NCBI RefSeq assembly: GCF_001692325.1
Contig: NZ_LXKN01000001.1
Coordinates: forward strand, 620,001 to 684,000
DNA from: Rhizobium sp. AC27/96
GTDB lineage: Bacteria > Pseudomonadota > Alphaproteobacteria > Rhizobiales > Rhizobiaceae
Direction of reading: 5' to 3'
DNA length: 64,000 nucleotides
The position numbers were made by a program, and so were the translations under genes. This document shows, in pieces, positions 39,456-46,937 of this stretch. Below the pieces are notes generated by a model that saw nothing but the letters and a program-made list of their open reading frames with translations, was not told the DNA's origin and searched no databases. Numbering within the stretch: the stretch's first letter is position 1; the number at the start of each line of letters is the position of its first letter.

Positions 39456-40124
39456 TCATTCAGCCTGCGGATTTGTGGCCGCTTCGGCGATAGCGTCACG
39501 ATCCCCGTCATCGGATAGATCGATGACAATGCGCATTCCGGCCTTGATGCTATGGCGCAGGGCGTCGTCGCGGCCCGAATGCACTTTCAGTTTGCCTTCG
39601 TCATGCAGGGTCTGAAGCCTCCTTCTCGAGATAGCGAGTTCGGATGCAAGCAATCGGTCGAGGCGAAGGCTTGAGGCGCACTCCGCCGCAAGCTCGATCT
39701 CAAGCATGGTCCAGCCGCTTCGGCGCTGGATCACCTCTTTCCGAACAACGGCATCCGCCGACCAGTCGATGCGCTGTGCGTTTCGCTTCAGTCCATCGAC
39801 ATCGAATTCCTGGAGCCGCACCCAGTCCGGATCGCTGTCCTGCAGGGCGGCCAGTGTCGATTGACTTAGGTCACGCACGTTCCGCCGCTCGAAGAGCGTT
39901 CGGTTCCAGGTCTTGTCGCAATCGGTGCATTTGTAGATGAGCCAGGCATCAAGCTTTCTGCCATTGGCATTGAGCCGGACCTTGCCGCTTGATCTGAAGG
40001 GTTTCAAACATCCGCAACCGCTGCAGGCGATCCATGGTTGGGGCGCGGTCTGGGGAGAAATGGTCCATCGGACCCGAAGAATATTGCATATACCGTCTTG
40101 GTCTTCCGTCAGGAAGTTCACCAA
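39456..40124 (-). CDS. DUF1062 domain-containing protein
   Basis: 222 aa if read from TTG at 40124; the start is uncertain, as no ATG lies before the conserved part and no ribosome site is clear. A zinc-ribbon-like pattern (ACSGCGCLKPF ... YKCTDCDKTWNRT) is followed by a helical middle and a C-terminal part (LRLDRLLASELAISRRRLQTLHDEGKLKV...) resembling an S4 RNA-binding module, as in DUF1062 proteins. The family is thought to bind RNA or be regulatory but has no proven role. Convergent with DUF2155. Confidence 0.8.
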   Translation of the reverse strand: MVNFLTEDQDGICNILRVRWTISPQTAPQPWIACSGCGCLKPFRSSGKVRLNANGRKLDAWLIYKCTDCDKTWNRTLFERRNVRDLSQSTLAALQDSDPDWVRLQEFDVDGLKRNAQRIDWSADAVVRKEVIQRRSGWTMLEIELAAECASSLRLDRLLASELAISRRRLQTLHDEGKLKVHSGRDDALRHSIKAGMRIVIDLSDDGDRDAIAEAATNPQAE

Positions 40125-40426
40125 GCTGGCGGCAGGACAAGCCCTTTACGGGCACGGTGTGGCGATGTTGCGGGACGGCTGAAGAGCTGAGACAGCAATG
40201 GCTGCGCTAGGCGCGTTTTGACAATGCCAAACCGGTCTCAGGCCACCACCCGATGAACATGATCGCGCATAGGCAGCGCTGGGCTACCCATGCACAGGGT
40301 GAAACTGGATGAGACCGGTATTTACGACGGCAAAGCGGAACCTCTACGCACCAACGCTCTTCGCGTTGAGCGATAGCAAATAACAACCGTAGTTTGAAGC
40401 CCCGAAAGCTTCAGGCGGGGATTGTT
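40125..40426. other. Intergenic region with a distant inverted repeat
   Basis: No gene seen. It contains the inverted repeat ACCGGTCTCA (40231-40240) / TGAGACCGGT (40310-40319) with 69 bases between. A CCCCG/CGGGG hairpin near 40400-40421 lies just past the DUF2167 gene and may be its terminator on the minus strand. Confidence 0.4.
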
Positions 40427-41386
40427 TCAGGCGTCGGTGTTTCTCTTGCGACGAAACATGCCGAGAACCTTGCGGCCAGCGGCAACCACACCCGCCAAGA
40501 CGACGATCAGTCCCTTCTTGAGCGCGAGAAGGGCGACGCCAAAACTCTTGAAGAAGCCCAGAACGATGGCAAGGAAGCCAAGCTTCGCCGCAATCTTCAC
40601 GCCGGCGCCTGCTGCAATCATCCCCGCCATGCTGTAGGCGGCGATCTTGTCGCCATTGACGAAATCGGCATAGCGCTTGCCGCTGTCATACTGCACGGTG
40701 TTGATGACGCTCGGAATGGCGGTGTTGATTTCCTGCAGCTGATCGAGCCCGGCAACGAAATCGAGTTCCGTCACGCCCTCGCGCCCGAGAACGCGGACGG
40801 AGTAGTTGAGCGTATGCTCCCCGTTCTGATCCTTGCCGAAGATCAGATCGCGCGCCCAGTGCAGGGCGTGCGTTGCCTTGTCGTAATGCGGCGGCTCCGC
40901 CCAGCCGACAAGCGTGATCGGGTCATAGCCCTGCTGCTCGCGTTCCGGGTTTGCCTCCTTGATGGCATCCTGGATCTGCTTCAGCACCTCGTTATAATCA
41001 GTCGAGGCGGCATCGTCGTCGGAGACGTAACCACTCTTATCATAGTCGATGACCGCACCCCATGAATGCGGATCGGTCGGCGGATATTTGGCTGGAAAGA
41101 TCATGCCGAGCGTGGTGCCGGCGGCACTCTCCGGATTGCCCCAGAGCTGCACCAGTACCTTCTTCGTATCGACGGGATTGAGATAGTAGAACTGATCCGA
41201 AATGTTCAGCGTCGCATCTGCGGCTGAGAGCTTGATCGCGCCCTGCTGAAAGTTCAGCTGTTTCAGCACTGTGGCTGCAGGCCCTGTCGGAGGCTCGGCA
41301 CCGAACATGTCGTGGAAGGATTTGGCATCGGCCTGCGTTGCGGCTGCCAAAGCGGCGAGAACGGCGATTGCAAGATAATTTTTCAA
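40427..41386 (-). CDS. DUF2167 domain-containing membrane protein
   Basis: 319 aa from TTG at 41386, chosen because GGGGGTAG lies upstream and a clean signal peptide follows (KNYLAIAVLAALAAATQADA). The periplasmic domain (about 35-240) has WGAVIDYDKSGYVSDDDA and the conserved LVGWAEPPHYDKATHALHWARDL of DUF2167. It ends with membrane segments (about 245-300) and a basic tail (RRKRNTDA). The function is unknown. It stands between aat and the DUF1062 gene with its own upstream region. Confidence 0.88.
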   Translation of the reverse strand: MKNYLAIAVLAALAAATQADAKSFHDMFGAEPPTGPAATVLKQLNFQQGAIKLSAADATLNISDQFYYLNPVDTKKVLVQLWGNPESAAGTTLGMIFPAKYPPTDPHSWGAVIDYDKSGYVSDDDAASTDYNEVLKQIQDAIKEANPEREQQGYDPITLVGWAEPPHYDKATHALHWARDLIFGKDQNGEHTLNYSVRVLGREGVTELDFVAGLDQLQEINTAIPSVINTVQYDSGKRYADFVNGDKIAAYSMAGMIAAGAGVKIAAKLGFLAIVLGFFKSFGVALLALKKGLIVVLAGVVAAGRKVLGMFRRKRNTDA

Positions 41387-41456
41387 TGTACTACCCCCGG
41401 CTGTCGAAACCAACTTAGGGCATTCTTGATTAGAATCAATTCATTGACGGAAAAAT

Positions 41457-42080
41457 TCAGTCGTTTGCAAAGCTTAAGTTGGGCGATTCCATCGCCTTCT
41501 CGAGCATCTTTGAGTAGTCGTCCTTCGGCACATCGATCGCGCCGAATGTCTTCAAATGCTCGGTGGTGAACTGGGTGTCGAGCAGGGTGAAGCCGCGTTG
41601 CCGCAAGCGCTCGACCAGATAGACAAGGCAGATCTTGGAAGCGTCCGTGCGGCGGGAGAACATGCTCTCGCCGAAGAACGCCGAGCCGAGCGAGACACCG
41701 TAAAGGCCGCCGACCAGCTTGTCGCCCTCCCAGGCCTCGACAGAATGCGCATGGCCGATGTGGTGCAGCGTCATATAGAGGGAACGGATCGTCTGGTTGA
41801 TCCAGGTGCTGGGCCGGCCGCTGGTCTGCTCGGCACAGGCTAGGATGACGCCGCCGAAGTCCGTGTTGAAGCGGATGTCGAAAGGCTGCTGGCGGATCGT
41901 CTTGGCAAGGCTTTTGGAGACATGAAAGCCATCGAGCGGCAAGACGCCGCGAACTTCCGGCTCGACCCAGAATATCTCCGGGTCATCAGCCGATTCCGCC
42001 ATGGGGAAGAGCCCGATGGAGTAGGCGCGCAGCAAAATCTCCGGGGTAACGCCGGGATGTCTGCTGCGCGTACCAGGCAC
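41457..42080 (-). CDS. aat: Leucyl/phenylalanyl-tRNA-protein transferase
   Basis: 207 aa with a GTG start at 42080, 3 bases past the accC stop. Family motifs: [68 protein letters not shown] and [16 protein letters not shown]. It adds Leu or Phe to N-terminal Arg/Lys of proteins, making them N-degrons for ClpS-ClpAP. Coupling to accBC is the common alphaproteobacterial arrangement. Confidence 0.96.
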   Translation of the reverse strand: MPGTRSRHPGVTPEILLRAYSIGLFPMAESADDPEIFWVEPEVRGVLPLDGFHVSKSLAKTIRQQPFDIRFNTDFGGVILACAEQTSGRPSTWINQTIRSLYMTLHHIGHAHSVEAWEGDKLVGGLYGVSLGSAFFGESMFSRRTDASKICLVYLVERLRQRGFTLLDTQFTTEHLKTFGAIDVPKDDYSKMLEKAMESPNLSFAND

Positions 42081-42083
42081 GGC

Positions 42084-43436
42084 CTAGGCCGATGTCTTGG
42101 CTAGGTAGTCTTCCAGCCAGTGGATATCATAGTCGCCATTGGCGATATCCTGGTTGGAAACCAGATCCTGGAACAGCGGCAGGGTGGTCTTGATGCCGTC
42201 GACGACGAATTCGTCGAGCGCGCGGCGCAGGCGCATCATGCATTCGACGCGGGTGCGGCCATGCACGATCAGCTTGCCGATCAGGCTGTCGTAGTAGGGC
42301 GGGATCTTGTAGCCCTGATAGGCGCCCGAATCGATACGCACGCCAAGCCCACCCGGCGCATGGAAATGCGTGATGGTGCCGGGGGAGGGAACGAAGGTAC
42401 GGGCGTCTTCCGCATTGATGCGGCATTCGATGGCGTGGCCATGGAAATGCACTTCATCCTGCGTCACCGAAAGGCCGCCGCCGGAGGCGACGCGGATCTG
42501 TTCGTGCACGAGATCAATGCCGGTGATGGCTTCCGTAACCGGATGCTCGACCTGCAGGCGGGTGTTCATTTCGATGAAATAGAACTCGCCGTTCTCGTAG
42601 AGGAACTCGATCGTGCCGGCGCCGCGATACTTCAGCTTCTTCATGGCGTCGGCGCAGATCTGGCCGATCTTCATGCGCTGTTCGACGTTGAGCGCTGGAG
42701 AGTTGGCTTCTTCCCAGACCTTCTGGTGACGGCGCTGCAGCGAGCAGTCGCGTTCGCCCAGATGGACGGCATTTCCTTCGCCATCGCCGAACACCTGAAC
42801 CTCGATGTGGCGCGGCTTGCCGAGGTATTTTTCCATGTAGACGGAATCATTGCCGAAGGCGGCGCCGGCTTCGGTGCGTGCCGTCGACCATGCTTCGACC
42901 AGGTCCGCTTCCGTGCGCGCCACCTTCATGCCGCGGCCGCCGCCGCCAGCCGTCGCCTTGATGAGCACGGGATAGCCGATCTCGCGCGCCGTCTTCAGCG
43001 CGTCGGCCTCGGTCTTCACTTCGCCGTCTGAACCGGGAACGACCGGGATGCCGAGCTGCAATGCAGTGGTCTTGGCCGTGATCTTGTCGCCCATGATGCG
43101 GATATGATCCGCCGTGGGGCCGATGAAGGTGATGCCATGCGCATCGAGAATATCGGCGAACTTGGCATTTTCCGAAAGGAAACCATAGCCGGGATGCACG
43201 GCATCGGCGCCTGTGATCTCACAGGCGGCAACGATCTGGTGGATGTTGAGATAGCTTTCGCGCGACGGCGGCGGGCCGATGCAAACGCTCTCATCCGCAA
43301 GCCGTACATGCATCGCATCGGCATCGGCGGTGGAATGCACCGCGACGCTGGCAATGCCGAGTTCCTTGCAGGCGCGCAGCACCCGCAGGGCGATCTCTCC
43401 GCGATTGGCTATGAGAATCTTCGAAATCATTGGCAT
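42084..43436 (-). CDS. accC: Acetyl-CoA carboxylase biotin carboxylase subunit
   Basis: 450 aa. ATG at 43436 is preferred since GAG lies 7 bases upstream; ATG at 43430 ([12 protein letters not shown]) is the usual family start. Biotin carboxylase motifs: [31 protein letters not shown] (ATP-grasp), [16 protein letters not shown] (catalytic) and IECRINAED. It carboxylates the biotin on AccB using bicarbonate and ATP, the first half of malonyl-CoA synthesis. Only 4 bases separate it from accB. Confidence 0.98.
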   Translation of the reverse strand: MPMISKILIANRGEIALRVLRACKELGIASVAVHSTADADAMHVRLADESVCIGPPPSRESYLNIHQIVAACEITGADAVHPGYGFLSENAKFADILDAHGITFIGPTADHIRIMGDKITAKTTALQLGIPVVPGSDGEVKTEADALKTAREIGYPVLIKATAGGGGRGMKVARTEADLVEAWSTARTEAGAAFGNDSVYMEKYLGKPRHIEVQVFGDGEGNAVHLGERDCSLQRRHQKVWEEANSPALNVEQRMKIGQICADAMKKLKYRGAGTIEFLYENGEFYFIEMNTRLQVEHPVTEAITGIDLVHEQIRVASGGGLSVTQDEVHFHGHAIECRINAEDARTFVPSPGTITHFHAPGGLGVRIDSGAYQGYKIPPYYDSLIGKLIVHGRTRVECMMRLRRALDEFVVDGIKTTLPLFQDLVSNQDIANGDYDIHWLEDYLAKTSA

Positions 43437-43440
43437 GGGC

Positions 43441-43914
43441 TTACTCGATGACAACAAGAGGTTCGCCGTATTCGACCGGGCGTCCGTCCTGAACGACGAT
43501 CTCGGTCACCGTGCCGGACTTGGGCGCAGGGATCTGGTTCATCGTCTTCATGGCTTCGATGATCAGCAACGTCTGGCCTTCCTTGACCACGGAGCCGACC
43601 TGGATGAAGGCGGCCGAGCCCGGTGCCGGCGCCAGATAGGCGGTGCCGACCATGGGTGCGCTGACGAGGTTGTCAGGATTGCGCGTCTTGCCTGCAGGTG
43701 CGGCTGCGGCAGCCGGTGCGGTAGCGGCGGCAGGAGCGGCAAACGCTGCGGGAGCCCCGACGGGCGCCTGAACATATTGCACGTTGCCGGCGCGGGACAC
43801 GCGGATGCGCAGATCTTCCTGCTCGACTTCGATCTCGGTGAGATCCGTGTCGTTGAGAATATTGGCGAGATCGCGGATCAGCGCCTGGTCGATACCCGAT
43901 TTCTTTTCAGCCAT
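43441..43914 (-). CDS. accB: Acetyl-CoA carboxylase biotin carboxyl carrier protein
   Basis: 157 aa. A conserved N-terminal helix is followed by an Ala/Pro-rich flexible linker (about 50-76) and the biotinyl domain with EAMK123TMN, whose lysine carries biotin. It is upstream of accC and downstream of aroQ on the minus strand; the operon reads aroQ-accB-accC-aat. Confidence 0.98.
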   Translation of the reverse strand: MAEKKSGIDQALIRDLANILNDTDLTEIEVEQEDLRIRVSRAGNVQYVQAPVGAPAAFAAPAAATAPAAAAAPAGKTRNPDNLVSAPMVGTAYLAPAPGSAAFIQVGSVVKEGQTLLIIEAMKTMNQIPAPKSGTVTEIVVQDGRPVEYGEPLVVIE

Positions 43915-43938
43915 TGGATTTCTTGCCCTGTATTTTTG

Positions 43939-44376
43939 TTATTGGGTGATGGATTTCAGCGCATGAAGCGCCAGGATGTAACTATAAGGTCCGAAACCGC
44001 AGATCATGCCCTTGGCAGCGGGCGCGATCATCGATTTGTGCCGGAATTCTTCGCGGGCGTGGATATTGGAGATATGAACCTCCACCACGGGAACCGAAAT
44101 GGCGCGGATTGCATCATGCAGCGCGATCGACGTGTGACCGTAGGCGCCGGGATTGATCGCAACGCCGGCGGCAGTATCTCCTGCCTCATGCATCCAGTCG
44201 ACCAGCGCGCCTTCGTGATTGCTCTGGCGAAAATCGATGGTGAAGCCCAGGCTTTCGCCGGCGGATTTACAGTCTGCCTCGATATCCTTCAGCGTCTTGC
44301 CGCCATAGATGCCCGGCTCGCGCTTGCCGAGAGCGTTCAAATTGGGTCCGTTGAGGACAAAAATAGTTTGCGCCAT
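43939..44376 (-). CDS. aroQ: Type II 3-dehydroquinate dehydratase
   Basis: 145 aa, the usual type II length. NGPNLNALGKREPGIYG holds the catalytic tyrosine and arginine, INPGAYGHTSIAL holds the histidine partner region, and VEVHISNIHAREEFRHKS follows. It converts 3-dehydroquinate to 3-dehydroshikimate in aromatic amino acid synthesis. It leads the operon, 24 bases before accB. Confidence 0.98.
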   Translation of the reverse strand: MAQTIFVLNGPNLNALGKREPGIYGGKTLKDIEADCKSAGESLGFTIDFRQSNHEGALVDWMHEAGDTAAGVAINPGAYGHTSIALHDAIRAISVPVVEVHISNIHAREEFRHKSMIAPAAKGMICGFGPYSYILALHALKSITQ

Positions 44377-44492
44377 CAGTGGTTCCGTCTAAGTGCAGCG
44401 CAACCTATAGACTCCCAAGGCCTTATAGGAAAGCCCCGCAGCGAAGGTTGCGCGTCTCTAGATGTGGAAACGCCGCGATTTTGGCGATTTTG

Positions 44493-44527
44493 GGCCCCAT
44501 CGAAATCGGTGCGGTTTCGATGGGGCC
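44493..44527 (-). terminator. Terminator of the DsbA-like gene
   Basis: Perfect 13-bp stem GGCCCCATCGAAA / TTTCGATGGGGCC with a 9-base loop, 33 bases past the stop of the minus-strand gene at 44561 and before the aroQ upstream region. Confidence 0.8.
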
Positions 44528-44560
44528 TCAAAAGGACTACACGACGCGGGGATAGGGTTC

Positions 44561-45328
44561 TCAGCAGCTGGTCTTGCCGCAGCTGCGGACGTTGGCAATC
44601 TTCTGCTGGATGGCTTCGAGCCCGATGGCGCCCGAAATCGTTTCATTGCCAATGACATAGGCCGGCGTACCCGTGACGTTCAGATCGGTCGCGAGCTGAT
44701 AGGTCGCCTTGATCATGTCGTTGTTTGGGCTCTTGGCCATTTCCGCGCGGATGGCCGCTTCGGTGACGCCGAGGGAGGTGGCAACCTCGATGGCGCTGTC
44801 TTCAGTCGCACGACCATCGCTTCCGAGCAGCGTATGGTGGAACTGGGCATATTTTTCGGGTGCGAGCTTGCGGAAGGCATCTGAAACCCGCGATGCGGCG
44901 ACCGAATCTGCCCCGAGGATCGGGAATTCCTTCAGGACGAAACGCACGTCCTTGTCCTGCTTCAGCAAGGTGTCCATATCCCCCAGCGCATGCCGGCAAT
45001 AGGTGCAGTTGTAATCGAAGAACTCGACCACGGTGATACTGCCCTTCGGATTGCCGATCGCGATGTCATTTTTGGAGTTGAAAATGGCGTCCTTGTTCTG
45101 GGCAATCAGCTGGGCCGACTGAGTGAGGCGGGCCTCGTCCTGCTTCTTCTCAAGTGCCGCCTGCGCATCCAGCAGGACTTCCGGATGTTCGACGAGGTAT
45201 TCCTTGATGAACTCCCCGATTTCCTTCTTCTGCTGATCGTCCAGTGCGGCAGCGGGCTGGATTGCGGCGAAGGATGCTGTAAGGGCAATCGCCGAAACCG
45301 TCAGCAGGCTTTTGAAAGAAAAGGTCAT
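44561..45328 (-). CDS. DsbA-family periplasmic thiol:disulfide protein
   Basis: 255 aa. A signal peptide (about 1-28, ends AAALD) is followed by an N-terminal helical region (KEIGEFIKEYLVEHPEVLLDAQAALEKK) typical of ScsC/Com1-like trimeric DsbA proteins. The thioredoxin fold has the active site FFDYNCTYCRHAL and the cis-Pro loop NVTGTPAYVIGN. A second cysteine pair (SCGKTSC) lies at the C-terminus. It is likely a disulfide oxidase or isomerase in the periplasm. A single gene with its own terminator. Confidence 0.93.
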   Translation of the reverse strand: MTFSFKSLLTVSAIALTASFAAIQPAAALDDQQKKEIGEFIKEYLVEHPEVLLDAQAALEKKQDEARLTQSAQLIAQNKDAIFNSKNDIAIGNPKGSITVVEFFDYNCTYCRHALGDMDTLLKQDKDVRFVLKEFPILGADSVAASRVSDAFRKLAPEKYAQFHHTLLGSDGRATEDSAIEVATSLGVTEAAIRAEMAKSPNNDMIKATYQLATDLNVTGTPAYVIGNETISGAIGLEAIQQKIANVRSCGKTSC

Positions 45329-45510
45329 TGGGTCCTCGTTTGGATCTATGCGGAGACTTCATTTTCAGATGCGGCATAGCACCGTCGGGTTAACATCCGC
45401 AAATATGCATGGGCAATTTACGGCGCATGCTTATTTCCAGAAACAGGAATTTTCGCGGCAAAGCCGCAATCGCAGGATTGTGAACGGCCGGATATTGCGG
45501 CAAATGTCGC

Positions 45511-46698
45511 ATGGCAATCCGATCCGAGAGAGAATTGATCTTGTTTTCCCTATCCAAGCGTAGCGACGTCGAACCTTTCCATGCCATGGATGTGCTGGCC
45601 GAGGCGACGCTACGGCGTCAGGCCGGGCATCCCGTCATCTCCATGGCTGTCGGCCAGCCGTCTCACCCGACGCCCCAGGCGGCGCTTGAAGCGGCGCGCG
45701 CAGCGCTTGGTCACGGCCGCATCGGCTATACGGATTCGCTCGGCACGCTGGCACTGAGGCAGGCGCTCTCCGCGCACTACAAGACGCGTCACGGCTTGTC
45801 GATCGACCCCAAGCGCATCGCCATCACCACGGGCTCGTCGGCGGGCTTCAATCTGGCCTTCCTCACCCTGTTCGATGCCGGCGATTGCGTTGCCATCGCC
45901 CGTCCGGGATATCCCGCCTATCGCAATATCCTAGCCGCATTGGGGCTCGATGTTGTGGAAGTGCCGGTGAGCGAGGAAACGCAATTCACGCTGACGCCGG
46001 AAAGCCTTGAGGCTGCGCAGATCGCCAGCGGCAAGCGGCTGAAGGGCGTGTTGCTTGCCAGCCCCGCCAATCCTACGGGGACGGTGACGGGCAGGGCGGC
46101 GCTGAAGGCACTCGCCGATTATTGTGCGGATCGTTCCATCGCCTTCATCTCCGACGAGATCTATCACGGGCTCACTTTTGTCGGCGACGAGACAAGCGCT
46201 CTGGAACTGACCGACGAAGCAATCATCATCAACTCCTTTTCGAAATATTACTGCATGACCGGCTGGCGCATCGGCTGGATGGTGTTGCCGGAGCGACTCG
46301 TGCGCCCCATCGAACGTGTCGCCCAAAGCCTCTACATCTCTGCGCCGGAACTTTCCCAGATCGCCGCCGAAGCAGCCCTTGGCGCGGGGGAGGAGCTGGA
46401 CACCTATCGCGAAAGCTATGGCCGCAACCGCGATTTCCTGATGCGCCGCCTGCCGGAGATCGGCTTTCGAATTGCCTCGCCAATGGATGGCGCTTTCTAC
46501 GCCTATGTCGATGTCAGCCGATTCACCAATGACAGCATGGCCTTCGCCCGCAAGATGCTGGCGGAAATCAATGTTGCCGCCACGCCAGGCCTCGATTTCG
46601 ACCCGCTCGAAGGGCATCGCGCCATACGCTTCTCCTACGCCGGCTCGAATGCCGAGATCGAGGAAGCGACCGAACGCATGGCGGCGTGGCTGAAATAG
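45511..46698 (+). CDS. PLP-dependent class I/II aminotransferase
   Basis: 395 aa from ATG at 45511. A TTG at 45541, with GAGAGAG before it, is another possible start giving 385 aa. Fold-type I features: ISMAVGQPSHPTP, GYTDSLGTLALRQAL, ASPANPTGT (binds PLP/substrate), ISDEIYHGLTF, and the PLP-lysine in SFSKYYCMTGWRIGW (Lys 245). The C-terminus has RFSYAGSNAEIEEA. Related enzymes act on aspartate, alanine or aromatic amino acids; this one is not assigned. A bidirectional terminator follows. Confidence 0.92.
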   Translation: MAIRSERELILFSLSKRSDVEPFHAMDVLAEATLRRQAGHPVISMAVGQPSHPTPQAALEAARAALGHGRIGYTDSLGTLALRQALSAHYKTRHGLSIDPKRIAITTGSSAGFNLAFLTLFDAGDCVAIARPGYPAYRNILAALGLDVVEVPVSEETQFTLTPESLEAAQIASGKRLKGVLLASPANPTGTVTGRAALKALADYCADRSIAFISDEIYHGLTFVGDETSALELTDEAIIINSFSKYYCMTGWRIGWMVLPERLVRPIERVAQSLYISAPELSQIAAEAALGAGEELDTYRESYGRNRDFLMRRLPEIGFRIASPMDGAFYAYVDVSRFTNDSMAFARKMLAEINVAATPGLDFDPLEGHRAIRFSYAGSNAEIEEATERMAAWLK

Positions 46699-46880
46699 AA
46701 TCCGCGATCAACGACTTATCACGGGTTTTGAAGATCCGCTTGTAAGGACTTGAATCAAACTGTGAGGCAACGGGCTTGCCTCTTTGGGCTAAACGCCGCC
46801 GCCACTCTTCAGAGTGGGTGTGGCGAGCATTGTGGCCGAGTTTGGAAGATCAGCGTCGCTCTTATTGTTTTTCAAAACAA

Positions 46881-46910
46881 AAAACCGGCCGTGTCGCCAC
46901 GGCCGGTTTT
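46881..46910. terminator. Bidirectional terminator between aminotransferase gene and rne
   Basis: Stem AAAACCGGCCGTG / CACGGCCGGTTTT, 13 bp with a 4-base loop and T-runs on both sides. It serves convergent genes on both strands. Confidence 0.88.
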
Positions 46911-46937
46911 CTATTTATTCTCTCCAAACAGCAGTGT

